The notes beneath the pieces are model-generated. The model was not told the DNA's origin. It worked only from the letters and a program-made list of their open reading frames with translations, and searched no databases. Of a stretch of DNA of 64,000 nt, positions 9,185-19,663 are shown piece after piece. Positions within the stretch are counted from its first letter, which is position 1. Each line of letters opens with the position of its first letter. Source of the DNA: Peptococcaceae bacterium BICA1-7 (GTDB lineage Bacteria; Bacillota; Desulfotomaculia; Desulfotomaculales; Desulfocucumaceae). The stretch is taken from positions 186,001-250,000 of the forward strand of contig JUEB01000033.1 of assembly GCA_000802095.1 (NCBI GenBank), in the 5' to 3' direction. The translations under genes were made by a program, and so were the position numbers.

Positions 9185-10561
9185 ATGAGCAAGCTCTGGG
9201 GCGGAAGATTTCAGAAGAAAACCAGCCAGCTGGTGGACGATTTTCACTCTTCAATATCCTTTGACTGCAGGCTTTACCGGTATGACATAGAGGGCAGCAT
9301 GGCCCACGCCGAGATGCTGGGCAGGGCGGGGATAATTTCTCCCGGTGAGGCCGGGGCCATAGTGGAGGGCTTAAAAGAGGTGCTGTCCGACATTGAGGGC
9401 GGCCTGGTGGAGTTTTCTGTGGAGGCTGAGGACATTCACATGAACGTGGAACAGATTCTTACCGCCAGGATAGGCACAGTGGCCAAGAAGCTGCACACCG
9501 CCAGGAGCAGGAACGACCAGGTGGCGCTGGATATACGGATGTTCCTCAGGGATGAGATTGATCAGACGGTGCTCTTGGTGGATGGCCTTATCAATACCCT
9601 TCTGGACATGGCCGAGAGGCACCTGGATACTGTGATGCCCGGGTATACCCACCTGCAGAGGGCCCAGCCGGTAACCCTGGCCCACCACCTGATGGCCTAT
9701 GTGCAGATGTTCGGAAGAGACAGAGAAAGGCTTTTGGATGGCCGCCGGAGGGTAAACATAATGCCGCTGGGGGCCGGCGCCCTGGCTGGAACCACCTTTC
9801 CCCTGGACCCGGGGTTTGTGGCCCAAAGGCTGGGCTTTGACGGAGTGGCTCAAAACAGCCTGGATGCGGTTTCAGATCGAGACTTCGCGGTAGAATTCAC
9901 CGCCGCCGCCTCCCTCATAATGGTGCATTTGAGCAGATTCTGCGAGGAGATAATACTGTGGTCCAGCTCGGAGTTTTCCTTTATCGAGCTGGATGATGAA
10001 TTCAGCACCGGCAGCAGCATGATGCCCCAGAAAAAGAATCCGGATGTGGCCGAGCTGATCAGGGGCAAGGCCGGCCGGGTATTCGGGGACCTCACCACCC
10101 TCTTAACCATGCTTAAGGGGCTGCCCCTGGCCTATAACAAGGACATGCAGGAGGACAAGGAGGCGCTCTTTGACGCCCTGGACACCGTCAAGAGGTGCCT
10201 GGGCATTTTCCGGTCCATGCTGGCCACCATCAGAGTGAAGAAGGCCAACATGGCCGGGGCGGCCAGCGGGGGATTCACCAATGCCACCGACCTGGCCGAC
10301 TACCTGGTCAGAAGAGGGGTGCCCTTCAGGGAGGCTCACGAGGTGGTGGGAAAGGCGGTATTCTACTGTGTGAGGGAAGGAAAGTCCCTGGAGCAGCTTG
10401 ACCTTGAGGAATACAGGAACTTCTCACCCCTGGTGGAGGAGGATGTGTACGAACATATATCCATCCATCGCTGCGTGGAGGCCAGGAAAGTGCTGGCCGG
10501 GCCCTCTCCCGAATCGGTCACCGGGGCCATAGAGAGGGCGCGGGCAAAGGGGCGGAATTAG
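9185..10561 (+). CDS. argH: Argininosuccinate lyase
   Basis: Splits argininosuccinate into arginine and fumarate, the last arginine step. Superfamily signatures are TARSRNDQVALDIRMF, HLQRAQPVTLAHHLMAY, and the flexible signature loop GSSMMPQKKNPDVAELIRGK with the catalytic serine. The start MSKLWGGRFQKK is the family's usual N-terminus, and the ATG at 9185 has AAGGGG eight bases upstream; the in-frame GTG at 9176 overlaps that site. Product 458 residues, normal. It is followed by the T-box leader of the ilv/leu cluster. Confidence 0.97.
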   Translation: MSKLWGGRFQKKTSQLVDDFHSSISFDCRLYRYDIEGSMAHAEMLGRAGIISPGEAGAIVEGLKEVLSDIEGGLVEFSVEAEDIHMNVEQILTARIGTVAKKLHTARSRNDQVALDIRMFLRDEIDQTVLLVDGLINTLLDMAERHLDTVMPGYTHLQRAQPVTLAHHLMAYVQMFGRDRERLLDGRRRVNIMPLGAGALAGTTFPLDPGFVAQRLGFDGVAQNSLDAVSDRDFAVEFTAAASLIMVHLSRFCEEIILWSSSEFSFIELDDEFSTGSSMMPQKKNPDVAELIRGKAGRVFGDLTTLLTMLKGLPLAYNKDMQEDKEALFDALDTVKRCLGIFRSMLATIRVKKANMAGAASGGFTNATDLADYLVRRGVPFREAHEVVGKAVFYCVREGKSLEQLDLEEYRNFSPLVEEDVYEHISIHRCVEARKVLAGPSPESVTGAIERARAKGRN

Positions 10562-10579
10562 CGCCAAATATTATTATCT

Positions 10580-10905
10580 TGACACCATCTGGAGGATTCT
10601 GTATACTGTAAAGCATGAAAAAGGCAGTGATGGGGAGCAAGTAGCCACGTGTATTGGCCTTCAGAGAGCCGGGCCAGCTGAAATCCGGCGCCAGCACAGG
10701 TGAAAACATCGCCCCGGAGCCGCAGGCTGAAAGATAGACAGTATCCAGTAGGCTGTGCCGGGTTAGTCACCCGTTACCAAAGCTGTGTCCTGATAGGGAC
10801 ACATAAGAGGCTTTTCGCCGTAAGGCGGAAGGCAATCAGGGTGGTACCGCGTGAGTAACCTCTCGTCCCTGGCAGTTTTATTCGACTGCCGGGCGGGAGG
10901 TTTAA
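10580..10905 (+). ncRNA. T-box leader RNA, probable isoleucine (ATC) specifier
   Basis: The conserved T-box AGGGTGGTACCGCG is at 10838-10851. Upstream, Stem I features are seen: GGGGAGCAAGTAGCC near 10632-10646, AGAGAGCCGGG, and GGTGAAAACATCGCCCCGGA. In this arrangement ATC at 10708-10710 is the best specifier-codon candidate, which would make the leader sense uncharged tRNA-Ile. The T-box can pair with the 5' arm of the terminator that follows. It precedes ilvD and thus plausibly controls the whole branched-chain cluster. The T-box call is firm; the specifier rests on position relative to GGAGC. Confidence 0.93.
10857..10905 (+). terminator. T-box-controlled terminator
   Basis: The stem AACCTCTCGTCC(C)TGGCAG pairs with CTGCCGGGCGGGAGGTT across a TTTTATTCGA loop and is followed by TAATTTATT. 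Its 5' arm overlaps the segment that would pair with the T-box in the antiterminator. Confidence 0.85.
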
Positions 10906-10975
10906 TTTATTATGGACGGCATTCGACTTATGAAAATTCGAATTATCCTGCTAAATTGTATAGTAGAGGGAATCA

Positions 10976-11106
10976 GACTCCGTAGCCAGGGCCCCTGAAA
11001 GGGCCGGGCCGGGAGGCGGTCCGGCTTATGGGTTAATGTTATGGCAAAAACGACCCTGGCGGATTGATTCACTCTATTGAGTCATGTAACGCGGGGTCTT
11101 TTTTAT
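10976..11106 (+). ncRNA. Second structured leader upstream of ilvD, identity uncertain
   Basis: Between the T-box terminator and ilvD lies about 130 bases closed by an outer stem AGACTCCG (10976-10983) with CGGGGTCT (11093-11100), directly followed by a T-run. Inside, GCCAGGG (10985-10991) pairs with CCCTGGC (11056-11062). A CCCCTGAAAGGGG-type hairpin and a GCCGG...CCGGC hairpin lie within. The layout is that of a second attenuator. Tandem T-box plus ppGpp (ykkC-2a) leaders are known before ilv genes, but the expected consensus is not clearly visible. A short ATG reading frame of eight codons inside it has no convincing ribosome site. Confidence 0.45.
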
Positions 11107-11144
11107 TTGAACAAATAGAAAACAATATGAACAGGGGTGATAAT

Positions 11145-12812
11145 ATGCGCAGCGATGCAATCAAGAAGGGTATCGACAAGGCTCCTCACCGTTCTTTGCT
11201 GCGAGCTCTCGGCTACGTGGATCAGGAGCTGGAAAGACCCATGATAGGAGTGGTAAACTCCTTTAATGAAATAGTGCCGGGACATATTCACCTTAAGGAC
11301 ATTACCGAGGCCGTCAAGGCCGGCGTCAGGCTGGCCGGCGGCACTCCGGTGGAGTTTCCGGCCATAGCCGTCTGCGACGGCATCGCCATGAACCACAGCG
11401 GGATGAAGTACTCACTGGCCAGCCGGGAGCTTATAGCCGACTCGGTGGAGGTGATGGCCGAGGCCCACCAGTTTGACGGGCTGGTGCTGGTGACCTCCTG
11501 TGACAAGGTGGTGCCGGGGATGCTTATGGCGGCTGCCAGGCTGGACATTCCGGCCATAGTTGTCAGCGGTGGCCCGATGCTGGCCGGACGTCACGGCGGG
11601 CAGAATGTATCGCTGAGCACTCTGTTCGAGGCGGTGGGAAAGGTAAGGGCCGGAAATATGACCGAGGAGGAGCTTTCCTCTCTGGAAGACGCCACCTGTC
11701 CCGGCTGCGGATCCTGTGCCGGCATGTTTACCGCCAACTCCATGAACTGCCTCACCGAGGTGCTGGGCATGGCCCTGCCGGGCAACGGCACCATCCCGGC
11801 GGTATCGGCAGCCAGGCGCAGGCTGGCCAAACTTACCGGCATGCAGGCTGTGGAGCTGGTTAAATCGGGGATTTGCCCCTCCCAGATACTTACCGAAAAA
11901 GCCTTTGCCAACGGCCTGGCCGTTGATATGGCCCTGGGCTGCTCCACCAATACGGTGCTGCACCTGCCGGCCATTGCCTCGGAGGCGGGGCTCACCATAG
12001 ACCTGGACATGATTAATAAGGTGAGCGAGTCCGCTCCCAACCTCTGCAAGCTTAGCCCCATGGTGGGGGGACACTTCATTCAGGACCTTGACGAGGCCGG
12101 CGGTGTGCCGGCGGTTATGGCCGAGCTGGCCAGGAAAAATTTAATAAACCTGGACCTGCCTACTGTTTCAGGCAGGACTGTGGGGGAGATAATCAAGGGC
12201 CGCGCCATTACAAGGCCCGAGGTAATACGCACTGTTGACAACCCCTACAGCCCCACCGGGGGCATCGCCATACTGCGGGGCAACCTGGCCCCGGAGGGAG
12301 CGGTGGTTAAAAAGGCCGGCGTAGCCCCTGAAATGCTCAGTCACTCGGGGCCGGCCAGGGTTTTCGACTCCGAGGAGGAGGCTGTCACCGCCATCAACGG
12401 AAGAAAGATAAATAAGGGCGATGTGATAGTAATCCGCTACGAGGGGCCCAGGGGAGGCCCCGGCATGAGGGAAATGCTTACTCCCACCGCCACTGTGATG
12501 GGGCTGGGACTTGACAGGGATGTGGCTCTTATTACCGACGGAAGGTTCTCCGGGGCCACCCGGGGGGCGTCCATCGGGCACGTGGCGCCGGAGGCGGCCC
12601 TGGGCGGCCCCATAGCGGCGGTAAGGGAAGGGGATATTATCGATATAGACATCCCCAATAACTCCATCAACGTAAGGCTCACCGACGCCGAGCTGGAGGC
12701 GCGGCTTGGGGAGTGGAAGCAGCCGGAGCCCAGGGTAACCAAAGGCTACCTGGTGCGCTACGCGCGCATGGTAACCTCGGCGGGCAACGGGGCGATACTG
12801 AGGCAGGACTAA
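11145..12812 (+). CDS. ilvD: Dihydroxy-acid dehydratase
   Basis: Iron-sulfur dehydratase converting dihydroxy acids to the 2-keto acids in valine and isoleucine synthesis. Signatures are [33 protein letters not shown], the cluster cysteines in [31 protein letters not shown], and [20 protein letters not shown]. The ATG at 11145 ([19 protein letters not shown], 555 residues) has AGGGGTGA just upstream. An upstream in-frame extension to 11064 would read through the leader RNA and is rejected. First gene of the ilv/leu cluster; ilvB follows after 27 bases. Confidence 0.97.
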   Translation: MRSDAIKKGIDKAPHRSLLRALGYVDQELERPMIGVVNSFNEIVPGHIHLKDITEAVKAGVRLAGGTPVEFPAIAVCDGIAMNHSGMKYSLASRELIADSVEVMAEAHQFDGLVLVTSCDKVVPGMLMAAARLDIPAIVVSGGPMLAGRHGGQNVSLSTLFEAVGKVRAGNMTEEELSSLEDATCPGCGSCAGMFTANSMNCLTEVLGMALPGNGTIPAVSAARRRLAKLTGMQAVELVKSGICPSQILTEKAFANGLAVDMALGCSTNTVLHLPAIASEAGLTIDLDMINKVSESAPNLCKLSPMVGGHFIQDLDEAGGVPAVMAELARKNLINLDLPTVSGRTVGEIIKGRAITRPEVIRTVDNPYSPTGGIAILRGNLAPEGAVVKKAGVAPEMLSHSGPARVFDSEEEAVTAINGRKINKGDVIVIRYEGPRGGPGMREMLTPTATVMGLGLDRDVALITDGRFSGATRGASIGHVAPEAALGGPIAAVREGDIIDIDIPNNSINVRLTDAELEARLGEWKQPEPRVTKGYLVRYARMVTSAGNGAILRQD

Positions 12813-12839
12813 CGCTAATAGTAGAGAGGGTGGATGAGC

Positions 12840-14498
12840 ATGAAAATGACCGGTGCGCAAATTCTTATACAAGGACTCCTGGACCAGGGGGCGGACACCA
12901 TTTTCGGGTACCCCGGCGGTCAGGTGCTTCCTATTTATGACGCTCTCTATGACGCTAATATAAGGCATATACTGACCAGGCACGAGCAGGGGGCGGTCCA
13001 TGCCGCCGACGGCTATGCCAGGGCTTCAGGAAAGGTGGGTGTGTGCCTGGCCACCTCGGGCCCCGGGGCTACCAACCTGGTTACAGGTATAGCCAACGCC
13101 TACATGGACTCGGTGCCCATGGTGGCCATTACAGGGCAGGTGCCCGTGGGGCTCCTGGGCCGGGACTCCTTCCAGGAGGCAGATATTACGGGCATCACCA
13201 TGCCTGTTACAAAGCACAACTATATAGTGAAAAATATAGATGAGCTGGCCATTACCCTAAAAGAGGCCTTTCATATCGCCTCCACCGGAAGACCGGGCCC
13301 GGTGCTTGTGGATATACCCAGTGACGTGTCCGCCGGGGCGATGGACTATGATGATCCCGGCCCCATCAATCTGCCGGGCTACAGGCCGGTGCTGGAGGGG
13401 ACCGAGGAGCAGCTGAATAAGGCCACGGCGGCCATAATGGCGGCTGAGCGTCCGGTGCTGTATATCGGCGGCGGAGTTGTCAGTGCCGGTGCCCACGAGG
13501 AGCTTAAAAAGATGGCTGAGCTGCTGGTGGCCCCGGTAACCACCACCCTTATGGGATTGGGGGGCTTCCCGGGGGATCACCCGCTTTACCTGGGCATGCT
13601 GGGGATGCACGGCAGCAAGTACGCCAACTATGCGGTGTGCGAGTGTGATTTGCTGATAGCCGTGGGCGCCAGGTTCAGCAACAGGGTGACCGGCAAGATA
13701 AGCGAATTTGCCCCCGAGGCCACCATTATCCATATTGATGTCGACCCGGCCGAAATAGGTAAAAATGTCAGAGTGAACATTCCCATTGTAGGGGATGTAA
13801 AGATTGTTCTGAATCAGCTGCTGCCCAGGCTGGCGGCAAAGCTTCCCGGGGCCTGGAAGGATAAAATAAGCCAATGGAAAAAGGAATATCCCATCAGTTT
13901 TAAAGAAAACGGCAATCTCAAGCCCCAGCAGGTGATCAGTGAGATATACAATGTCACCGGGGGAGCGGCCAGGATAGCCACCGAGGTGGGGCAGCACCAG
14001 ATGTGGGCGGCCCATTACTATACTTACACCCGGCCCCGCTCCTTCATATCGTCGGGGGGACTGGGCACCATGGGCTACGGATTGCCTGCCTCCCTGGGGG
14101 TGCAGGTGGCCTGCCCGGAGGAAACCGTTTTTAATATAGCCGGGGACGGCAGTATCCAGATGAATATACAGGAGCTGGCCACGGCGGTTAACTACGAGCT
14201 GCCGGTGAATATTGCAGTTTTAAACAACGGTTTTTTGGGAATGGTCAGGCAGTGGCAGGAACTCTTTTACAACCACCGCTATTCCTACACCGAGCTGTCC
14301 AACCCGGATTTTGTGAAAGTTGCCGAGGCCTATGGGGCCTCGGGGGTAAGGGTAACCGGTAAATCAGAGCTGAGGCCGGCGCTGGAGGAGGCCGTTCGCA
14401 ACAGCAAGCCTGTAATGCTGGACTTTGTTGTTGAGAGAGAGGAAAATGTCTACCCCATGGTCGCCCCTGGAGCGCCACTGAACAAGATAATTGGATAA
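12840..14498 (+). CDS. ilvB: Acetolactate synthase large subunit, first copy
   Basis: ThDP/FAD enzyme joining pyruvate with pyruvate or 2-oxobutyrate. The catalytic glutamate is in [17 protein letters not shown], after the N-terminal signature [15 protein letters not shown]. The ThDP-binding motif is [19 protein letters not shown]...NN, and the FAD region includes [14 protein letters not shown]. 552 residues from ATG 12840; another ATG lies at 12834, but the ribosome site GAGAGGG is then too close. Compared with the second copy it differs through the middle and C-terminal parts, so this is an old duplication or two different origins, not a recent tandem copy. The small subunit gene follows. 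Confidence 0.95.
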   Translation: MKMTGAQILIQGLLDQGADTIFGYPGGQVLPIYDALYDANIRHILTRHEQGAVHAADGYARASGKVGVCLATSGPGATNLVTGIANAYMDSVPMVAITGQVPVGLLGRDSFQEADITGITMPVTKHNYIVKNIDELAITLKEAFHIASTGRPGPVLVDIPSDVSAGAMDYDDPGPINLPGYRPVLEGTEEQLNKATAAIMAAERPVLYIGGGVVSAGAHEELKKMAELLVAPVTTTLMGLGGFPGDHPLYLGMLGMHGSKYANYAVCECDLLIAVGARFSNRVTGKISEFAPEATIIHIDVDPAEIGKNVRVNIPIVGDVKIVLNQLLPRLAAKLPGAWKDKISQWKKEYPISFKENGNLKPQQVISEIYNVTGGAARIATEVGQHQMWAAHYYTYTRPRSFISSGGLGTMGYGLPASLGVQVACPEETVFNIAGDGSIQMNIQELATAVNYELPVNIAVLNNGFLGMVRQWQELFYNHRYSYTELSNPDFVKVAEAYGASGVRVTGKSELRPALEEAVRNSKPVMLDFVVEREENVYPMVAPGAPLNKIIG

Positions 14499-14537
14499 AA
14501 TGGGGGATTGGGGATCCCTAATCCCTAATCCCTGGAT
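14498..14537. repeat. Palindromic simple-word repeat between ilvB and ilvN
   Basis: GGGGGATTGGGGATCC is followed by CTAATCCCTAATCCC, giving a hairpin just before the ilvN ribosome site. It is the same style of word as GGGAATTGGGAATTGGG near 7290. Confidence 0.5.
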
Positions 14538-14559
14538 ATAAGGCAGGGAGGTAAATAAG

Positions 14560-15072
14560 ATGAGGCACACCCTAGCGGTACTGGTGGAAAACAACCCCGG
14601 GGTGCTGGCCCGGGTGGCGGGACTTTTTAGCCGGAGGGGCTTTAACATCGACAGTCTGGCTGTGGGGCGGACCGAGAGGCCTGACGTTTCCAGGATGACC
14701 ATAGTGGTGGAGGGAGACGACAGAGTGCTGGAGCAGGTGAGCAAGCAGCTTCACAAGCTGGTGGATGTTATCAAGATAAGCGATATCACTCCGGAAGAGT
14801 ATGTGGACAGGGAGCTGGTGCTGATCAAGGTGCACTGCGAGGCAGTCCACCGGGGTGAGATAATGCAGGTGGCCGATGTTTTTAGGGCCAGGATTGTGGA
14901 CCTGGGAAGAAAGACTATAACGGTGGAGTGCACCGGCAATGACGGCAAGATAAATGCCTTTGAGGAGGCCCTGCGCCCATACGGCATCAAAGAGCTGGTG
15001 CGAACCGGCAAGATAGCCATGATGAGGGGAACACGGTTTACCAGCGTCAGCGGCGTCAGGGACGAGGACTGA
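14560..15072 (+). CDS. ilvN: Acetolactate synthase small (regulatory) subunit
   Basis: A 170-residue regulatory subunit. The N-terminal ACT domain is clear (RHTLAVLVENNPGVLARVAG, then FNIDSLAVGRTE), followed by the C-terminal ALS domain (ELVLIKVHCE to the end). It binds valine or leucine and activates the large subunit in the family. Ribosome site GGGAGG lies before the ATG. It sits between two different large-subunit genes, so it could serve either or both. Confidence 0.95.
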   Translation: MRHTLAVLVENNPGVLARVAGLFSRRGFNIDSLAVGRTERPDVSRMTIVVEGDDRVLEQVSKQLHKLVDVIKISDITPEEYVDRELVLIKVHCEAVHRGEIMQVADVFRARIVDLGRKTITVECTGNDGKINAFEEALRPYGIKELVRTGKIAMMRGTRFTSVSGVRDED

Positions 15073-15121
15073 TGAGATATACCAGTGAGTTTAATATAAT
15101 TATATGTGGAGGAAACCAGCC

Positions 15122-16792
15122 ATGGAGATGACTGTAGCTCAAGCTCTGATTCGTTGCCTGGAGCTGGAAGAGGTGGATATTATATTCGGGTACCCAGGTG
15201 GGGCCATTCTTCCGGTATATGACGCCCTGTGCAAAGCCGCCAGCATCAAGCACGTGCTGGTGCGCCATGAGCAGGGGGCGGTCCACGCAGCTGACGCCTA
15301 TTCAAGAGCCACTGGCAAGGTGGGTGTGATCATGGCCACCTCCGGCCCCGGGGCCACCAACCTGGTCACCGGCATAGCCAATGCCTATATGGACTCTGTC
15401 CCGCTGGTGCTGATTACCGGGCAGGTGCCCACCAGCCAGGTGGGCACGGACGCCTTTCAGGAAGTGGACATTACCGGCATTACAATGCCAATTACAAAGC
15501 ACAACTATCTGGTCAAGGACGCCAAAAAGCTGCCGTCCATTATTAAAAGCGCCTTTCACATAGCCTCCACCGGCAGGCCCGGCCCGGTGCTGATAGACCT
15601 GCCCAAGGATGTGGCCTCGGAAACAATAAAGTTCACCTATCCCGAGAAGGTGAGCCTGCGCGGGTATAAGCCCACCTACACGGGGCACCCGGCCAAGGTG
15701 AAGGAAGCGGCAAAGCTGATGATGAACTCCCAGAGGCCGGTTATATACGCCGGCGGGGGGGTGCTGAATTCCGGCGCTGCCGGAGAGCTCCTTCAACTGG
15801 CCGAAACACTTACCGCCCCGGTGACCAACACCTTTATGGGACTGTCCGGCTTTCCCGGAGAGCACCCTCTTTTCCTGGGCATGCTGGGGCTGCACGGCAC
15901 CAGGTACGCCAACCTGGCGGTAACCAACTGCGACCTGCTGATAGCCCTGGGGGCCCGCTTTGACGACCGGGTCACCGGCAGGCTGGCGGCCTTTGCTCCC
16001 AACGCCGGAGTGGTCCACGTGGACATAGACCCGGCGGAGATAGGGAAAAACGTACAGGTCCATGTTCCCATAGTGGGTGATGTCAAACAGGTGCTTCAGG
16101 CCATTCTGGCCCACCTGAAGAAAAAGGACAGGACCGGGTGGCTGGAGCAGATACAGCAGTGGAAGAAAGAATACCCCCTGACTTACGGCAGCGGCGGGGA
16201 GAAGATGAAGCCCCAGGCCGTTATTGAGGCCATCTACAGGCATACCAGAGGCGAGGCCGTGGTGACCACCGACGTGGGCCAGCACCAGATGTGGGTGGCC
16301 CAGTATTACCGCTTTAAATACCCCGGCACCCTTATATCCTCCGGTGGCCTTGGCACCATGGGATTTGGGCTTCCGGCCGCGGTGGGGGCCCAGATAGGGC
16401 TGCCTGACCGCCTGGTGATGCTTATTACCGGGGACGGCAGCGTGCAGATGAATATTCAGGAACTGGCCACGCTGGTGGAGCAGAAGCTGCCCATAAAAAT
16501 TTTCATAATGAACAATAACTGCCTGGGACTGGTGAGGCAGCTGCAGGAATTTTATTGCGAACGAAGGTATATAGCCACCGAGTTTGGCTTTGTGCCGGAC
16601 TTTGCCAGGCTGGCCGGGGCATACGGAATAGCCGGCTACGATATCGAAACCCTGGAGCAGCTGGATAAAATGCTGCCCGAGATCATCTCAAACCCCGGTG
16701 CGGCCATAGTAAACTGCCGGGTGGATGCCTCTGAAAATGTATCGCCCATGGTGATGGCCGGGCAGGGTATAGATGAGGCCATAGACTGTTAG
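15122..16792 (+). CDS. ilvB: Acetolactate synthase large subunit, second copy
   Basis: A 556-residue ThDP-dependent synthase with FGYPGGAILPVYDALC, catalytic [31 protein letters not shown] and the ThDP motif [19 protein letters not shown]. Its RFDDRVTG segment is the more usual acetohydroxyacid synthase form, whereas the first copy has [11 protein letters not shown] 15122 has GGAGG nine bases upstream; the in-frame ATG at 15104 precedes that site and is rejected. It occupies the place between ilvN and leuA where ilvC often lies in related clusters. One of the two copies may have a distinct role such as catabolic acetolactate formation; the sequence does not settle this. Confidence 0.94.
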   Translation: MEMTVAQALIRCLELEEVDIIFGYPGGAILPVYDALCKAASIKHVLVRHEQGAVHAADAYSRATGKVGVIMATSGPGATNLVTGIANAYMDSVPLVLITGQVPTSQVGTDAFQEVDITGITMPITKHNYLVKDAKKLPSIIKSAFHIASTGRPGPVLIDLPKDVASETIKFTYPEKVSLRGYKPTYTGHPAKVKEAAKLMMNSQRPVIYAGGGVLNSGAAGELLQLAETLTAPVTNTFMGLSGFPGEHPLFLGMLGLHGTRYANLAVTNCDLLIALGARFDDRVTGRLAAFAPNAGVVHVDIDPAEIGKNVQVHVPIVGDVKQVLQAILAHLKKKDRTGWLEQIQQWKKEYPLTYGSGGEKMKPQAVIEAIYRHTRGEAVVTTDVGQHQMWVAQYYRFKYPGTLISSGGLGTMGFGLPAAVGAQIGLPDRLVMLITGDGSVQMNIQELATLVEQKLPIKIFIMNNNCLGLVRQLQEFYCERRYIATEFGFVPDFARLAGAYGIAGYDIETLEQLDKMLPEIISNPGAAIVNCRVDASENVSPMVMAGQGIDEAIDC

Positions 16793-16807
16793 AAAGGAAT
16801 GTGTCCT

Positions 16808-18367
16808 ATGATCGATCCACAAAGGGTTTATATATTCGACACCACCTTAAGGGATGGTGAGCAGTCTCCCGGCGTCAGCCTAAACGCCGAGGAAAAGCTG
16901 CAGATAGCCCGCCAGCTTACCAGGATGGGAGTGGATATCATCGAGGCCGGCTTTCCGGTGGCCTCCCCCGGAGATTTCAGAGCTGTCCAGGCCATCGCCA
17001 GGGAAGTGAGGGGTGTCACCGTGGCCGGGCTGGCCAGGGCTGAAAAAAAAGACATTGACACTGCCTGGGAGGCTATTTCCAAGGCCGATCAGCCCAGGAT
17101 ACACACCTTTTTGGCCACCTCCGACGTGCACATGCAGCATAAGCTGAAAATGAGCCGGGATAAGGTGCTGGAGACCGCCGAGGCTGCGGTCAAATGGGCC
17201 AAAAAATACACCTCCGACGTGGAGTTTTCCGCCGAGGACGCCTCCCGGTCCGACCTGGACTTCCTCTGCCGGGTGATTGAGGTGGCCATAGGGGCCGGGG
17301 CCACGGTTATAAACATACCCGATACCGTGGGCTACGCCATTCCCTCGGAATTTGCCCGCTTTATAAGCGATATACGAAGCAGGGTCCAGGGCATAGAGAA
17401 GGTTATTCTAAGCGTCCACTGCCATGACGACCTGGGGCTGGCGGTATCCAACTCCCTGGCGGCGGTGGCGGCCGGGGCCAGCCAGGTGGAGGGAGCCATA
17501 AACGGAATTGGTGAAAGGGCGGGCAACGCCTCACTGGAAGAGGTTATCATGGCCCTGCACACCCGCAGGGACCAGTTTGGCAAACACACCAGAATTAAAA
17601 CAGATGAAATATACAGAACCAGCCGGCTGGTTTCCAACCTTACCGGTATGGTGATACAGCCCAACAAGGCGGTGGTGGGCAAGAACGCCTTCGCCCACGA
17701 GTCCGGCATTCACCAGGACGGTGTGCTGAAGGAAAGAACCACCTACGAGATTATGAATCCCGAGCTGGTGGGCTTAAGTCACGGCAACCTGGTGCTGGGC
17801 AAGCACTCGGGGAGGCATGCCTTTAAAAACCGGCTGGAGGAGCTGGGCTACCAGCTCAGTCCCGCAGAGCTGAACAATGCCTTCCAGAGATTCAAGGAGC
17901 TGGCCGACAGGAAAAGAGAGATTACCGACCATGATCTGGAGGCCATTGTCGAGGATGAGATCAGGGCAGTGGAGCCGGTATATGACCTTGAGTACATACA
18001 TATTTCCAGCGGGTCCACAGTGCTTCCCACCGCCACGGTGGCACTTTTAAGGGGAGACGACAGGCTGCAGGAGGCCTCCTGCGGGAACGGCCCGGTGGAC
18101 GCTATCTGCAGGGCTATTGACAGATGCACCGGCATAAACTGCAAGCTGTCCAGCTGGGAGATCCAGGCGGTCACCTCAGGCACCGACGCCCTGGGCGAGG
18201 TGACCTTAAAGATAACCAGCGACGGTAAAAAGAATTATGTGGGCCGTGGTGTCAGCACCGACATACTGGAGGCCAGCGCCAAGGCCTATGTAAACGGAGT
18301 AAATAAGCTTATCTGGGATTCCAATAATGGTATAGGAACTAACCCTCAATCCCACTCTTCAAGTTAA
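16808..18367 (+). CDS. leuA: 2-isopropylmalate synthase
   Basis: Condenses acetyl-CoA with 2-ketoisovalerate, the committed step to leucine. The HMGL-like TIM barrel shows [16 protein letters not shown], the metal-site [16 protein letters not shown], and the linker signature [13 protein letters not shown]. The C-terminal LeuA allosteric domain (from about residue 390, [19 protein letters not shown]) is complete, so leucine feedback is expected. ATG 16808 (519 residues) has AAAGGA nine bases upstream; the ATG at 16799 abuts that site. It starts 15 bases after ilvB2 and is co-transcribed. Confidence 0.96.
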   Translation: MIDPQRVYIFDTTLRDGEQSPGVSLNAEEKLQIARQLTRMGVDIIEAGFPVASPGDFRAVQAIAREVRGVTVAGLARAEKKDIDTAWEAISKADQPRIHTFLATSDVHMQHKLKMSRDKVLETAEAAVKWAKKYTSDVEFSAEDASRSDLDFLCRVIEVAIGAGATVINIPDTVGYAIPSEFARFISDIRSRVQGIEKVILSVHCHDDLGLAVSNSLAAVAAGASQVEGAINGIGERAGNASLEEVIMALHTRRDQFGKHTRIKTDEIYRTSRLVSNLTGMVIQPNKAVVGKNAFAHESGIHQDGVLKERTTYEIMNPELVGLSHGNLVLGKHSGRHAFKNRLEELGYQLSPAELNNAFQRFKELADRKREITDHDLEAIVEDEIRAVEPVYDLEYIHISSGSTVLPTATVALLRGDDRLQEASCGNGPVDAICRAIDRCTGINCKLSSWEIQAVTSGTDALGEVTLKITSDGKKNYVGRGVSTDILEASAKAYVNGVNKLIWDSNNGIGTNPQSHSSS

Positions 18368-18399
18368 CGGCTAAATGACAAATAACGAGGTGAACACAA

Positions 18400-19662
18400 A
18401 TGGGAATGACCATCACAGAGAAGATACTGGCCGCCCATGCCGGCAGGGACCGGGTGGAGCCGGGCGAGCTGGTTAACGTCAGGGTTGACCTGGCCCTGGG
18501 CAATGATATAACCGCCCCGGTGGCTATAAAGGAGTTTGAAAAAATAGGGGTGGACCGGGTGTTTGACCGGGAACGCATCGCCCTGGTGCCCGACCACTTT
18601 GTGCCCAATAAGGACATAAAGTCCGCCGAGCAGGCCAAAATGCTGCGGGGATTTGCCAGAAAGCACGGCATCACCAACTATTTCGAGGTGGGGCAGATGG
18701 GCATTGAGCACTGCCTGCTCCCTGAGCAGGGACTGGTGGGGCCCGGGGACCTGGTCATCGGGGCTGACTCCCACACCTGCACCTACGGCGGGCTGGGGGC
18801 TTTTTCCACCGGGGTGGGCAGCACCGACCTGGCGGCCGCCATGGCCCTTGGGGAGACCTGGCTCAAAGTGCCGGAGTCCATTAAATTCATCTACCACGGG
18901 GAAATGCCGCAGTGGCTCACCGGCAAGGACCTGATTCTTTATACCATCGGCAAGATAGGGGTGGACGGGGCCCTCTACATGGCCATGGAGTTTACCGGGC
19001 CGGCTGTGGAGAAAATGTCGGTGGACGGTCGGCTCACCATGGCTAACATGGCGGTGGAGGCCGGGGCCAAAAACGGCATAGTGCCCCCGGATGAAATAAC
19101 CCGCAAGTATGTGGAGGGAAGGGCCAAAAGGCCATACACCTTCCACGCCAGCGACCCTGATGCGGCGTACGCCCAGGTGCATGAATTTGACGTAAGCAAG
19201 CTGGAGCCCGCCGTGGCCATGCCCCACCTGCCGGAAAATGTGAAGCCGGTCAGCGAGGCCGCCGGAATAGGCATAGACCAGGCGGTGATAGGCTCCTGCA
19301 CCAACGGCCGCATGGATGACCTCCGGGAGGCCGCCAGGGTGCTGAAGGGCAAAAAGGTAAACAGCAATGTAAGGCTTATTATTATACCGGGCACCCAGGA
19401 GATATACCGGCAGGCCATGCGTGAAGGGCTGTTCGAGATATTCCTGGACTCCGGGGCCGCCATCAGCACCCCTACCTGCGGGCCCTGCCTGGGCGGTTAC
19501 ATGGGCATACTGGCCGAGGGAGAAAGGTCCATTTCCACCACCAACAGGAACTTTGTGGGCAGGATGGGCCATACCGGCAGCGAGGTTTATTTAAGCAGCC
19601 CGTCGGTGGCGGCGGCCTCGGCCATACTGGGCCGCATAGCGGCCCCCTGGGAGGTGATGTAG
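18400..19662 (+). CDS. leuC: 3-isopropylmalate dehydratase large subunit (LeuC, HacA-type)
   Basis: Aconitase-family [4Fe-4S] isomerase subunit, 420 residues, matching the shorter archaeal/clostridial type. Cluster cysteines appear in [11 protein letters not shown] and [13 protein letters not shown]; the substrate region is [20 protein letters not shown]. Ribosome site GAGGTGA before the ATG. leuD begins one base after the stop, as expected for a two-chain enzyme. Confidence 0.96.
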   Translation: MGMTITEKILAAHAGRDRVEPGELVNVRVDLALGNDITAPVAIKEFEKIGVDRVFDRERIALVPDHFVPNKDIKSAEQAKMLRGFARKHGITNYFEVGQMGIEHCLLPEQGLVGPGDLVIGADSHTCTYGGLGAFSTGVGSTDLAAAMALGETWLKVPESIKFIYHGEMPQWLTGKDLILYTIGKIGVDGALYMAMEFTGPAVEKMSVDGRLTMANMAVEAGAKNGIVPPDEITRKYVEGRAKRPYTFHASDPDAAYAQVHEFDVSKLEPAVAMPHLPENVKPVSEAAGIGIDQAVIGSCTNGRMDDLREAARVLKGKKVNSNVRLIIIPGTQEIYRQAMREGLFEIFLDSGAAISTPTCGPCLGGYMGILAEGERSISTTNRNFVGRMGHTGSEVYLSSPSVAAASAILGRIAAPWEVM

Positions 19663-19663
19663 C

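Noticed and set aside
11044-11080. Leader peptide MAKTTLAD in the ilvD leader
   Set aside because: Eight codons, no clear ribosome site and only one branched-chain codon; not a classical attenuator peptide.
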